NCBI RefSeq assembly: GCF_900105995.1 | Contig: NZ_LT629785.1 | Coordinates: forward strand, 2,232,001 to 2,296,000 | Origin: Pseudomonas pohangensis | Lineage (GTDB): Bacteria > Pseudomonadota > Gammaproteobacteria > Pseudomonadales > Pseudomonadaceae | DNA: 64,000 bases | Direction: 5' to 3' | Part shown: one piece after another, positions 1-8,868 of the stretch | Layout of the letters: each line of letters starts with the position of its first letter | Numbering within the stretch: position 1 is the stretch's first letter | Notes under the pieces: model-generated | The model's input: only the letters and a program-made list of their open reading frames with translations | The model's database searches: none | Told to the model about the DNA's origin: nothing | Translations under genes and position numbers: made by a program

Positions 1-1994
1 TCGCGCAGCTGATGGATTTCATCGCGTAGCTGCGCTGCCGCCTCGAACTCCAGATCACGCGCCAGCTTGTACATCTTCTCTTCCAGTACGCGGATACGCT
101 TGCTGATTTCACTCGGCGAGCGCAGCTGCTCTTCATACAGCCCGCTCTCCTCGGCCACCTTGGCAATACTGCGGCGCTTGCCTTTGGAGCCGGGCACCAC
201 GGCGCCTTCCATGATGTCCTTGATGTCGGTCTTGATCCCGCGCGGCTCGATGCCATGTTCGAGGTTGAAGGCAATCTGCTTGTTGCGCCGCCGTTCGGTT
301 TCGCCCATGGCCCGCTCCATCGAGCCGGTGATGCGGTCGGCATAGAGAATCGCCTTGCCGTTGAGGTTGCGCGCGGCACGCCCGATGGTCTGGATCAGCG
401 AGCGCTCGCTGCGCAGGAAGCCTTCCTTGTCGGCATCCAGAATCGCCACCAGCGACACTTCCGGCATGTCCAGCCCTTCACGCAACAGGTTGATGCCGAC
501 CAGCACATCGAACACCCCGGCACGCAGGTCGCGGATGATTTCCACCCGCTCCACGGTATCGATATCCGAATGCAGGTAACGTACGCGTACCCCGTGATCG
601 GCCAGATAATCGGTGAGGTCTTCAGCCATGCGCTTGGTCAGCGTGGTTACCAGTACCCGCTCGCCCACGGCCACCCGCAGACCGATTTCCGACAGCAGGT
701 CATCGACCTGGGTGCGTGCCGGGCGCACCTCGATCATCGGATCGACCAGCCCGGTCGGCCGTACCACCTGCTCGATGATCCGCCCGGCATGCTCGGCCTC
801 GTAGGTACTGGGCGTGGCCGAAACGAAAATCGTCTGCGGGCTGATGGCTTCCCACTCCTCGAAGCGCAGCGGCCGGTTATCCAGCGCCGAAGGCAGGCGA
901 AAGCCGTATTCGACCAGGGTTTCCTTGCGCGAACGGTCGCCCTTGTACATCGCGCCGACCTGCGGCACCGAGACATGGGACTCGTCGATCACCAGCAGCG
1001 CATTGTCCGGCAGATAGTCATACAGCGTCGGCGGCGCTTCGCCGGTATCGCGCCCGGACAGATAGCGTGAGTAGTTCTCGATACCGCTGCAGTAGCCCAG
1101 CTCGAGGATCATCTCCAGATCGAAACGGGTGCGCTGTTCCAGACGCTCGGCGGCCACCAGCTTGTTCACGCTGCGCAGGTACTCGACACGCTCCTTGAGC
1201 TCGACCTTGATCTTCTCCACCGCCTCCAGCAGCACCTCGCGCGGGGTGACGTAGTGGCTCTTGGGGTAGAAGGTAAAGCGCGGCAGTTTCTTGATCACTT
1301 CACCGGTCAACGGATCGAAAGCCGCCAGGCTTTCCACCTCGTCGTCGAACAGCTCGATACGAATCGCTTCCAGTTCGGATTCCGCCGGAAAGATATCGAT
1401 CACATCGCCACGCACGCGGAAGGTGGCGCGGGAAAAGTCCACGTCATTGCGCGTGTATTGCAGGCCGGTCAGCCGGCGCAGCAATTCGCGCTGGTCGAGT
1501 TTGTCGCCGCGATCGACGTGCAGCACCATTTTCAGATACGAGGTCGGATCACCCAGGCCGTAGATCGACGACACGGTACAGACGATGATGGTGTCGCTGC
1601 GTTCGAGCAAGGCCTTGGTCGCCGACAGGCGCATCTGCTCGATATGGTCATTGATCGAGGAATCCTTGTCGATGAAGGTATCCGACGATGGCACGTAGGC
1701 TTCGGGCTGGTAGTAGTCGTAGTAGGAAACGAAGTACTCCACCGCATTGTGCGGAAAGAAGCTCTTGAACTCGCCATACAGCTGCGCCGCCAGCGTCTTG
1801 TTCGGCGCCAGCACCAGGGTCGGGCGCTGCACTTGGGCGATCACGTTGGCAATGCTGAAGGTCTTGCCCGAGCCGGTAACGCCGAGCAGAGTCTGGTGCG
1901 ACAGGCCCGCCTGCAGGCCCTCGACCATCTGACGGATCGCCTCCGGCTGGTCGCCGGCAGGCTGAAAACGGGTAACAAGCTGGAACTCGGACAT
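1..1994 (-). CDS. uvrB: UvrABC excinuclease subunit B (3' end cut by window edge)
   Basis: DNA-damage-binding helicase-like subunit of nucleotide excision repair; it takes damaged DNA from UvrA and recruits UvrC. Reading the minus strand from ATG at 1994 gives MSEFQLVTRFQPAGDQPEAI, a Walker A GVTGSGKT at residues 38-45, the beta-hairpin region with FVSYYDYYQPEAY, the DESH box and the late helicase motif QTIGRAARN. The frame is open to base 1, about 664 codons, against roughly 670 for the family, so only the last few residues of the C-terminal UVR domain are missing. No strong Shine-Dalgarno precedes the ATG. A TATAAA sequence lies about 45 bp upstream, but I see no convincing -35 and no LexA box. 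Confidence 0.97.
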   Translation of the reverse strand, partial: MSEFQLVTRFQPAGDQPEAIRQMVEGLQAGLSHQTLLGVTGSGKTFSIANVIAQVQRPTLVLAPNKTLAAQLYGEFKSFFPHNAVEYFVSYYDYYQPEAYVPSSDTFIDKDSSINDHIEQMRLSATKALLERSDTIIVCTVSSIYGLGDPTSYLKMVLHVDRGDKLDQRELLRRLTGLQYTRNDVDFSRATFRVRGDVIDIFPAESELEAIRIELFDDEVESLAAFDPLTGEVIKKLPRFTFYPKSHYVTPREVLLEAVEKIKVELKERVEYLRSVNKLVAAERLEQRTRFDLEMILELGYCSGIENYSRYLSGRDTGEAPPTLYDYLPDNALLVIDESHVSVPQVGAMYKGDRSRKETLVEYGFRLPSALDNRPLRFEEWEAISPQTIFVSATPSTYEAEHAGRIIEQVVRPTGLVDPMIEVRPARTQVDDLLSEIGLRVAVGERVLVTTLTKRMAEDLTDYLADHGVRVRYLHSDIDTVERVEIIRDLRAGVFDVLVGINLLREGLDMPEVSLVAILDADKEGFLRSERSLIQTIGRAARNLNGKAILYADRITGSMERAMGETERRRNKQIAFNLEHGIEPRGIKTDIKDIMEGAVVPGSKGKRRSIAKVAEESGLYEEQLRSPSEISKRIRVLEEKMYKLARDLEFEAAAQLRDEIHQLR

Positions 1995-2196
1995 CTGTAA
2001 TTCGAACCGGCTGACAATGGACGCTGTTTATACCATGCCGTAGTACTGGCTCATGTTACTTGCAGTTCTCCGCCAGGACTTATTAACTCACGGCATGCAG
2101 TAATCGCCTTCCAGCCCTGACGCGTCCCGGCAAGCAACCAACCGGCTGAATCACCTTGAAAAAATCCACCCTGTAGTGGAACACAACAAAGAGGTA

Positions 2197-3531
2197 ATGC
2201 CTGTGCAACTGCCCCAGCAAGCCGCGAACGCCTGGCGCGTTCTGTTTCTGCTGTTTCTGGCCAATCTGTTCAATTTTTTCGACCGTGCCATCCCCTCGAT
2301 CATCATCGAACCCATACGCATGGAGTGGAGCCTGAGCGACCTTCAGGTCGGTCTGATTGCCACCGTGTTCACCATTGTCTATGCAATAGCAGGGATACCC
2401 CTAGGGCGCATGGCCGATACCGGCTCACGGCGCAAGATCATGGGCTGGGGCCTGATTGTCTGGAGCGGCCTGACCGGCCTGAGCGGGATTGCCTGGAACT
2501 ACCTGAGTTTTCTGCTGATCCGCATGGGTGTCGGAGTCGGCGAAGCCAGCTATGCGCCAGCCGCCAACTCGCTGCTGGGCGACCTGTTTCCGGCGCACAA
2601 ACGCGCACGGGCCATGGGTATTTTCATGCTTGGCCTGCCGCTGGGCCTGTTACTCGCCTATTTCACCGTAGGTGCCATGGTCAACGCCTTCGGCAGCTGG
2701 CGCGCGCCCTTCTTCATTGCCGCCGTGCCCGGCATCGTGCTGGCGCTGCTGATCTTCATGATCAGGGAACCACAGCGCGGTGCTGCCGAGGCGGTGAAAA
2801 CATCCGCTGCAGCGGTGCAGCAACCGGTACGCAAGATCCTGGCGATCCGTACCTTTTTCTGGCTGGTACTGGCAGGGCTGGCGTTCAACTTCGCTTCCTA
2901 TGCCTGCAATACCTTCATGGTGCCGCTGCTGCAACGCTACTTTCTGTTGTCGCTGGAGCAGGCGGCCGTCGCCACCGGGGTGATTGTCGGCGCCACCGGC
3001 TTGCTGGGGCTGACCCTGGGTGGCTGGATCGCGGACCGGGTGCACCAGAAGTGGCCCACCGGCCGACTGCTGTTCGCGGCCCTGAGCATGCTGATCTCGG
3101 CGGTCACCACGGCCTATGCGCTGCTCGCCGGGCATATCGAAATCAGCCTGTTTGTTGCCGTGTTCAGCGTCGGCTGGCTGTTTTCCTACAACTACTACAC
3201 CTGCGTTTATACGGCGATTCAGGATGTCATCGAGCCACGCCTGCGCGCCACCGCCATGGCGTTGTTTTTCGCCGGGCTGTATTTGCTGGGTGGCGGTATC
3301 GGGCCTATCGCTGTCGGTGTGGTGTCGGATCACTACGCCCAGGCCGCCATGCTCGCGGCCGGTGCCAGTGAAATGAGTGAAGCCTTCAAAGCCGAAGGCC
3401 TGCATGCAGCCATGCTGATGATCCCGGTGGCTTTTCTGCTGACCATGCTGGCGTTGCTGCAGGCTTCGCGCTGTTTCCTCAGTGATGCGGCACGCATGAA
3501 AAGCCAGATGCTCGATGATGTGCCGGCCTGA
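2197..3531 (+). CDS. MFS transporter, spinster-like family
   Basis: Predicted 12-helix inner-membrane carrier of the major facilitator superfamily. The first helix is followed by NLFNFFDRAIPS, and the loop between helices 2 and 3 carries the motif-A-like GRMADTGSRRK. The overall pattern, including GVGVGEASYAPAANSLLGD, resembles spinster-like MFS proteins. The substrate cannot be read from sequence. GTG at 2176 is in frame but has no ribosome site. GAGG at 2191-2194 is too close to ATG 2197 and ideally spaced (8 nt) for GTG 2203, so translation may begin at 2203. The gene stands alone, and its stop codon lies in the loop of a perfect hairpin at 3520-3539. Confidence 0.85.
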   Translation: MPVQLPQQAANAWRVLFLLFLANLFNFFDRAIPSIIIEPIRMEWSLSDLQVGLIATVFTIVYAIAGIPLGRMADTGSRRKIMGWGLIVWSGLTGLSGIAWNYLSFLLIRMGVGVGEASYAPAANSLLGDLFPAHKRARAMGIFMLGLPLGLLLAYFTVGAMVNAFGSWRAPFFIAAVPGIVLALLIFMIREPQRGAAEAVKTSAAAVQQPVRKILAIRTFFWLVLAGLAFNFASYACNTFMVPLLQRYFLLSLEQAAVATGVIVGATGLLGLTLGGWIADRVHQKWPTGRLLFAALSMLISAVTTAYALLAGHIEISLFVAVFSVGWLFSYNYYTCVYTAIQDVIEPRLRATAMALFFAGLYLLGGGIGPIAVGVVSDHYAQAAMLAAGASEMSEAFKAEGLHAAMLMIPVAFLLTMLALLQASRCFLSDAARMKSQMLDDVPA

Positions 3532-3539
3532 GCCGGCAC
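3520..3539. repeat. Perfect 8-bp hairpin spanning the MFS stop codon
   Basis: GTGCCGGC (3520-3527), a CTGA loop and GCCGGCAC (3532-3539) form a perfect stem whose loop holds the TGA stop (3529-3531). No T-tract follows, so it is not a standard intrinsic terminator. It may protect the 3' end or slow ribosome release, which is inference. Confidence 0.7.
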
Positions 3540-3632
3540 GCTCAAGATGTAGCGGCCATTCCAACAACACAGCTCGCATGGCAAGCCAGCAGGTAAACTG
3601 CCGACTCATACTCGACCAAGGGCAACCCTTTT

Positions 3633-4232
3633 GTGACCAAAGTTCTGCCTCTCCTCTTGCTGCTCAGCCTGACACTGCTCAGTGCCTGCGCCACTACACC
3701 GCCCAGACAGCCGGAAGATATCTGCGAAATATTTCGCGAGAAGTCGGATTGGTATGACGATGCCGAAGACGCTACCGAGCGCTGGGGAACCCCCATGCAC
3801 GTCAGCATGGCGATGATGTATCAGGAATCGAGCTTCCGCGAGGACGCGCGTCCGCCCATGCAGTACTTCCTCTGGATCATCCCGATTGGCCGCGCCAGTA
3901 CGGCCTATGGCTACGCCCAGGTCAAGGATGAAACCTGGGAGGACTACCAGAACGAAACAGACAACGGCTGGGCCGATCGCGATGACTTTGCCGACGCCAT
4001 CGATTTCATGGGCTGGTACACCAACAAGAGCCAGCAGCTCAATGGCGTGTCGAAATGGGATGCCTACAACCAGTACCTGAATTACCACGAAGGCTGGGGC
4101 GGTTTCCGTCGTGGCACCTATCTGCAGAAGAGCTGGTTGCCGCCGGTGGCACGCAAGGTCGAGGCGCGCTCCAAACGCTATGCCATGCAATTGCATGGCT
4201 GCAAGGATGAGCTGTCTTCCAGCTGGTTCTAG
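3633..4232 (+). CDS. Transglycosylase SLT-like lipoprotein
   Basis: Small (199 aa) predicted outer-membrane lipoprotein with a lysozyme-like fold. The N-terminus is a lipoprotein signal with lipobox LSAC, Cys19. Alanine at position 20 gives no Asp +2 retention signal. The SLT-type catalytic Glu is probably E65 in MMYQESSF. A later GYAQVKDETW and the YLNYHEGWGGF stretch also fit SLT proteins. It probably acts on peptidoglycan. The start is GTG with AAGGG about 9 nt upstream. It converges on the glycerate kinase gene with only 6 bp between the two stops. Confidence 0.75.
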   Translation: MTKVLPLLLLLSLTLLSACATTPPRQPEDICEIFREKSDWYDDAEDATERWGTPMHVSMAMMYQESSFREDARPPMQYFLWIIPIGRASTAYGYAQVKDETWEDYQNETDNGWADRDDFADAIDFMGWYTNKSQQLNGVSKWDAYNQYLNYHEGWGGFRRGTYLQKSWLPPVARKVEARSKRYAMQLHGCKDELSSSWF

Positions 4233-4238
4233 GTCGGT

Positions 4239-5384
4239 CTAGTGACCGCTGGATCTGCTCGCCAGGCGCCAGAGCCGCGCCAGATCGCAACTGCGCGCTT
4301 CCAGCTCGGCAGCCGCACTGGCCATCGCCTGCTGCAGGCTGAGCGGGCCCGGCACCAGGCTGAAGGCGGCATCGATACCGACCCCGTACAACGCCTGATA
4401 GCCATCGCCCAGGCTGCCGGCGATGGCCAGCACCGGCACCCCGGCCTGCTGCGCTATTTCGGCCACGCCTGCCGGCGTCTTGCCATGCAGGGTTTGCGAG
4501 TCCAGCCGGCCTTCGCCGGTAATCACCAGATCGGCGCCAATCACCGCTTCAGCAAGGCCGGCAATCTGCGCCACCAGCTGGATACCGGGACAGAAGCTGG
4601 CGCCCAGATAGGCTTTTAAGGCGAAGCCCAGACCTCCGGCCGCACCGACGCCGGGCTCCTGCTGCCAGTCCTGGCCCAGCGCCTGCGCGGTGCACCGGGC
4701 GAAGTGCCCCAGCGCCGCGTCGAGCAGGTCCACATCGTCGGGACTGGCGCCCTTCTGCGGACCGAATACCGCCGAAGCCCCACGCGGCCCGCACAAGGGG
4801 TTATCGACATCGGCGGCCACCAGTATTTCCACCTGTTGCAGCCGCGGGTCGAGCGCGCTGATATCAACCCGGGCCAGCTGCTGCAGCGCTGCCCCGCCAG
4901 GCGCAAGTTGTTGCCCCCGGGCATCCAGCAAGCGCACACCCAGCGCCTGCAACAGGCCAGCGCCGCCATCATTGGTCGCGCTGCCACCCAGGCCGAGCAC
5001 GATGCGTTTGGCGCCGCTATCCAGGGCGGCCAGCACCAGCTCGCCGGAACCGCGGCTACTGGCCCGGCACACATCCCGTTGCGCGGGCTGCAGCAGATGC
5101 AGGCCACTGGCGGCGGCCACCTCGATGGCCGCACTGCCATCGGCCAGCAAACCCCAGTGCGCCGTCACCGGCACACCCAGCGGGCCGGGTGCTTGCTGTT
5201 CCATGCGCTGACCGCCGAGCGAGGCCAGCAGAGCATCCACCGTGCCCTCGCCACCGTCAGCCATCGGCAACAGCAGCAATTCGGCATCGGGGAAAACCTT
5301 GCTCCAGCCGCGCGCAATCGCCGCAGCCACCTCAGCGGCAGAAAGACTTTCCTTGAACGAATCGGGGGCGATGACGACTTTCAT
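4239..5384 (-). CDS. Glycerate kinase (GarK/GlxK type)
   Basis: Phosphorylates glycerate with ATP and feeds lower glycolysis; members of this family are glycerate 2-kinases. The 381-aa protein begins MKVVIAPDSFKESLSAAEVA and contains the family signatures GGEGTVDAL, GLGGSATNDGGAG and ITGEGRLDSQTLHGK. Length is normal. AGGAG sits 6 nt before the ATG. It lies 46 bp downstream of a GntP-family permease on the same strand, which suggests a glycerate uptake and phosphorylation pair. The usual sugar-diacid regulator gene is not next to it. Confidence 0.92.
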   Translation of the reverse strand: MKVVIAPDSFKESLSAAEVAAAIARGWSKVFPDAELLLLPMADGGEGTVDALLASLGGQRMEQQAPGPLGVPVTAHWGLLADGSAAIEVAAASGLHLLQPAQRDVCRASSRGSGELVLAALDSGAKRIVLGLGGSATNDGGAGLLQALGVRLLDARGQQLAPGGAALQQLARVDISALDPRLQQVEILVAADVDNPLCGPRGASAVFGPQKGASPDDVDLLDAALGHFARCTAQALGQDWQQEPGVGAAGGLGFALKAYLGASFCPGIQLVAQIAGLAEAVIGADLVITGEGRLDSQTLHGKTPAGVAEIAQQAGVPVLAIAGSLGDGYQALYGVGIDAAFSLVPGPLSLQQAMASAAAELEARSCDLARLWRLASRSSGH

Positions 5385-5430
5385 AAAACTCCTGGACGAA
5401 AAGTTGCAGCAGCCGGTGCCAAAAGGCAGG

Positions 5431-6798
5431 TCAGAGCAGGATCAGGCTCAGCAACCAGACGCTGATCATGCCGGTGATGCCTTGCACCAGCGTGGCCATG
5501 GTCTGCGCACGATAGGCGGTGGTTACTTTCATGCGACTGAACTGCGCCACCACCCAGAAGAAGCTGTCGTTGGCATGCGACACGGTCATGGCGCCGGCAC
5601 CGATGGCCATTACCGTGAGCACCCGGCCCATTTCGCTGTCCAGCCCCAGCGGTGCCAGCAGCGGCGCCACCAGCGCCGAGGTGGTGACCAGCGCCACGGT
5701 GGAGGAGCCCTGGGCGGTCTTCAGCGCGGCCGAGACCAGGAACGGCATGAACAGCCCGATGCCCAGGCTGGACAGGCTCTGCCCCAGATAGTCGCCCAGC
5801 GGAGTGGCCTTGAGTACCGCACCAAAGGCGCCGCCGGCGCCGGTAATCAGCAGGATCGGTGCCGCCGAAGCAATGCCGCTGACCACCTGGTCGTGAAAAT
5901 GCTGACGCTTGTCGGCGCCCTTGAGCAGGGTGCAGGCAATCGCCAGCCCGACCAGCAGGGCCGCTACCGGCTGGCCAAGGAAGTTCAACGTCAGATAGAG
6001 CAGCCCATCGCCCAACGGCTTGCCCGGGAAGGCCGCGACCGAACCCATGCAGATCAGCAGGATCGGTACAAAAATCGGCGCAAAGGCCTGGGTAGCGCTG
6101 GGCAGCTGGCCGTAACGGGCCTTGAGTTCGGCAAAATCCACCCCGTCGGCGAGCAATTCACTGGGCGCTTCCTCCAGCAGCTGATGGTCGTCCTGTTTCA
6201 GGAAGCGGTTGGCCCACAGCCAGCCAGCCAAAGCCGTGATGCTGCCGACCAGCATGCCCACGGCGATCACCAGCCCGAGCTGGCTTTCCAGCCCCAGATT
6301 ACCGGCAGCGGCAATCGGCCCGGGCGTCGGTGGCACGAAGGTGTGGGTGGCATACAGACCGGTAGCCAGGGCCACGCTCATGGCCACCACCGAGACCTGC
6401 ATGCGCGCGGCCAGGGCATTCTTCAGCGAATTGAGGATGACGAAACCGGAATCGCAGAACACCGGGATCGACACCAGGTAGCCGATGATCGACATGGTCA
6501 GCGTGGGGAAGCGCTCCCCAAGCACACGGATCACCGTTTCGGCCATGGTGATGGCGGCACCACTACGCTCGAGAATCACTCCGATGATGGTGCCGAGCAC
6601 AATGACGATACCGATGTAGCCGAGGATGCCGCCAAAACCGCTGTTGATGGTTTTGACGATTTCCAGCAGCGGCATCTGGTAGGCAAAGCCACCCAGCAGT
6701 GCCGCACCGAGCAGGGCCAGAAACGGATGCAGCTTGAGTTTGGTCGTGGAGAAAACTATGCAGGCAACCAGCAACAGCAGTATCAGGACAAGCGCCAT
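5431..6798 (-). CDS. GntP-family permease (probable glycerate/gluconate symporter)
   Basis: Inner-membrane proton symporter of the GntP family, 455 aa, many hydrophobic helices. It starts MALVLILLLLVACIVFSTTK and contains GFGGILGYIGIVIVLG and the conserved FVPPTPGPIAAA. The open frame extends 34 codons upstream, but AAGGGG six bases before ATG 6798 fixes the start. The downstream glycerate kinase gene suggests D-glycerate as substrate. Gluconate or a related sugar acid remains possible. Confidence 0.88.
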   Translation of the reverse strand: MALVLILLLLVACIVFSTTKLKLHPFLALLGAALLGGFAYQMPLLEIVKTINSGFGGILGYIGIVIVLGTIIGVILERSGAAITMAETVIRVLGERFPTLTMSIIGYLVSIPVFCDSGFVILNSLKNALAARMQVSVVAMSVALATGLYATHTFVPPTPGPIAAAGNLGLESQLGLVIAVGMLVGSITALAGWLWANRFLKQDDHQLLEEAPSELLADGVDFAELKARYGQLPSATQAFAPIFVPILLICMGSVAAFPGKPLGDGLLYLTLNFLGQPVAALLVGLAIACTLLKGADKRQHFHDQVVSGIASAAPILLITGAGGAFGAVLKATPLGDYLGQSLSSLGIGLFMPFLVSAALKTAQGSSTVALVTTSALVAPLLAPLGLDSEMGRVLTVMAIGAGAMTVSHANDSFFWVVAQFSRMKVTTAYRAQTMATLVQGITGMISVWLLSLILL

Positions 6799-6932
6799 GT
6801 TCAGCCCCTTGCGGACGGCTCCCCCGGAGCCCTTCAGGAAGCAAGGGTAGTCCAAACCAGCGACGGTGCAGGCGGACGGGCTACCGGTTGCTGCAGACAA
6901 ACGTGCCTTGCGAGGGTGTAGCGACGAACCGG

Positions 6933-6956
6933 CCCGGCGAAAAAATCCGCGCCGGG
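6933..6956. repeat. GC-rich inverted repeat between gntP and greAB-like gene
   Basis: CCCGGC (6933-6938) pairs with GCCGGG (6951-6956) around a 12-nt A-rich loop. It lies in the 206-bp gap downstream of the aru-linked GreAB-like gene and upstream of gntP. There is no clean T-tract after either arm. It may end the aru transcript, with low certainty. Confidence 0.4.
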
Positions 6957-7004
6957 ACCGCTTCGCTATTACTCATTGCCATCTCCGGTTGCTTTAAAGC
7001 GACA

Positions 7005-7487
7005 TCATTGCACCCAGAGTAACGCAAACAACTGCTGCCGGATGCCAAGCTGAATCGCCACTTCATCGCCCGCTGATTTGCCGCGCAGGGCTTGGCCCAG
7101 CGGGGTCAGTGGGCTGATCACCTGCACCAGCTGACCTTCGCCGGACAATTGCATGCTGGCCCCTTCCGGGCCGATGAAGAACAGCAGCTGGCGCTGGGCA
7201 GCATCCTCCAGACAAACCAGTGCGCCGAGTTGGACACCCTCGAGCGGATCGAATGGCCTGGGCCGCAACTGGCGCCAGATGGCCAGGGTCTGGCGAATCG
7301 CCTCGACCCGCCGCGCCTGGCCGGTGGCCAGATAGGCCGCCTCCAGACCGAGGGTGTCGTACTTGTTCTCGGCGATATTTTCTTCGTGGGTCGCCGTTTC
7401 ATGGGCAACCCGTGCCGCCTGTTCGGCCTGCAGCAGATCCGCCTGCAGGCGCTCAAGCACCTGCTGTTGCAGCAAGCTTTTATCCAT
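7005..7487 (-). CDS. GreA/GreB-family C-terminal domain protein
   Basis: 160 aa. The N-terminal half is helical and Gln/Ala-rich (MDKSLLQQQVLERLQADLLQ), followed by a C-terminal stretch (SPLTPLGQALRGKSAGDEV) that matches the FKBP-like C-terminal domain of GreA/GreB and Rnk. It probably binds RNA polymerase and tunes elongation. A gene of this kind ends the aru operon in P. aeruginosa (PA0902 position). It starts 41 bp after aruE. Any specific role in arginine catabolism is unknown. Confidence 0.72.
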   Translation of the reverse strand: MDKSLLQQQVLERLQADLLQAEQAARVAHETATHEENIAENKYDTLGLEAAYLATGQARRVEAIRQTLAIWRQLRPRPFDPLEGVQLGALVCLEDAAQRQLLFFIGPEGASMQLSGEGQLVQVISPLTPLGQALRGKSAGDEVAIQLGIRQQLFALLWVQ

Positions 7488-7528
7488 GACGAATTTCCCG
7501 CCGGGCTTGGGGAGAGTGCCGGAACGCT

Positions 7529-8527
7529 TCAGAGCGTGGCCGGCACCACGAGAATGCCGGCACGCAGGCCGTTCTTTACCTTGGGATTGGGAAAGATGAT
7601 GCGGGCGCCCTGTTCTTCGACGATCCAGCGCGTACCGGCAACGTCCTCGGCCAGCAGATAGCCTTCTGCCAGCTCGCTGAAGTTTTCCACGCTATCGGGC
7701 AGATGCAGCTTGAACTCGGCGCTGTGCTTGATGATTTCCCGCGCCACGCTGAACAGCTGCATGCCGTCCAGCACAGGTTCGTCAGCAACCTTCGAGAGGC
7801 CCTCGACCAGGTCACGCAGGCAGGCTTCAAGGCGGTCGAGATTGACCTCCTGGTTTTCACCAAATGGCCGCGCCTTGCCCAGTTCGAGGGTGAAGGCCTC
7901 GGCCCCCAGATGGGCGTAGGTGAAGGAGCTGAAGGTGATACCCGGCTTGTTCTGCAGCAGCACCGCCTCGATACCGGCAGCCTGCAGCCTGACCAGTTCC
8001 TGCAGCGAGTGCTCGCGCCCCGGGCTGAACGGATACAGCGCGAACTGTTCGATCTTCGAGCCGCGAATCGCCGTATGCAGGTCATAGTGCAGACGCTGCC
8101 GGTCGGGCTTGCTGAAAAAGCTGCTGGCGAGAATTTCCAGCTCGTTGGCACGCAGGGCTTCGCTGCCACTGCTCTGCTCGTGACGGCCGCTGAACAGCCG
8201 GTTGATGTCCTGGTCTACATAGCGCACACCGCGGCGCATGGCCGCCGGATTACCGAGCAGAAACAGGATGCGTGCGCGCGGCAACAGCGCGCCGCTGGCG
8301 ATCGCTTGCAACAGGCGGTCGAGCAACTCGATCGGCGCCGTCTCGTTGCCATGGATGCCGGCTGACAGCAGCAGGTCGAGCTTGCAGTCTTCGGCTGCCG
8401 CCGGCATGACTTCCAGCGCACCCTCGGCCAGCCAGTGCAGGCGGGTGCCTGCCGTGGTCAACTGGATTTTCTCGGTCGGTTCACGACCGGCAAGCGTCAG
8501 TTCCAGCAGTTTTCCCAGAGCCAGCAT
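7529..8527 (-). CDS. aruE: Succinylglutamate desuccinylase
   Basis: Last step of the arginine succinyltransferase (AST) pathway: N-succinylglutamate to succinate and glutamate. 332 aa, M14-like zinc carboxypeptidase fold. Zinc ligands are H59 and E62 in SAGIHGNET and H151 in YDLHTAI. The likely catalytic Glu is E215 in FTLELGKARPFG. It sits 9 bp after the small orf and after aruB in the same operon. Also called astE. Confidence 0.96.
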   Translation of the reverse strand: MLALGKLLELTLAGREPTEKIQLTTAGTRLHWLAEGALEVMPAAAEDCKLDLLLSAGIHGNETAPIELLDRLLQAIASGALLPRARILFLLGNPAAMRRGVRYVDQDINRLFSGRHEQSSGSEALRANELEILASSFFSKPDRQRLHYDLHTAIRGSKIEQFALYPFSPGREHSLQELVRLQAAGIEAVLLQNKPGITFSSFTYAHLGAEAFTLELGKARPFGENQEVNLDRLEACLRDLVEGLSKVADEPVLDGMQLFSVAREIIKHSAEFKLHLPDSVENFSELAEGYLLAEDVAGTRWIVEEQGARIIFPNPKVKNGLRAGILVVPATL

Positions 8528-8536
8528 GGGTTGTCC

Positions 8537-8818
8537 TCAGTGGTTGCAATCAGGACCGTGGACGTGGCCGTCGTCCGGCGCATCGACGGGTTCCATTTCC
8601 AGTTGCAGACTGACCAGGTTGGTCGCCATGGGCCGCAACAGCAGGTTGGCGTACTCGGTATCGCCTTCCTCTACGTCCACACCGATCAGCAACTGGCCAT
8701 TGCCGGCCTGCTGGATCCACAGCTCTTTACCCTGCCAGACCACGGCGAAACGGCTACAGGAAGTTTCCAGCTGGGTGCCGTCGTTGTCTTCAAGAATCAG
8801 TTGCAGGGCGTCGCTCAT
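8537..8818 (-). CDS. Conserved small protein with His/Cys tail, in aru operon
   Basis: 93 aa, MSDALQLILEDNDGTQLETS... It has no domain I can name. A beta-rich body ends in VHGPDCNH, a His/Cys cluster that could bind a metal. GGAG 7 nt before ATG 8818 sets the start; the open frame extends 17 codons further without a ribosome site. A gene at this place, between aruB and aruE, is known in P. aeruginosa (PA0900), so it is probably co-transcribed with the AST genes. Function unknown. Confidence 0.75.
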   Translation of the reverse strand: MSDALQLILEDNDGTQLETSCSRFAVVWQGKELWIQQAGNGQLLIGVDVEEGDTEYANLLLRPMATNLVSLQLEMEPVDAPDDGHVHGPDCNH

Positions 8819-8868
8819 CGGTAAACTCCAGGCTTTCGATGCAGGCCTTGAGTAGGGACAAGGCTGCA

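Noticed and set aside
1995..2175. LexA (SOS) box upstream of uvrB
   Set aside because: No CTG-N10-CAG with the expected AT-rich centre; the nearest CTG/CAG pair is spaced too widely.
5242..6921. Long plus-strand open frame of 559 codons
   Set aside because: It is antisense to gntP, whose protein has clear family motifs; the frame's product is His/Gln/Arg-rich, typical of a shadow in GC-rich DNA.
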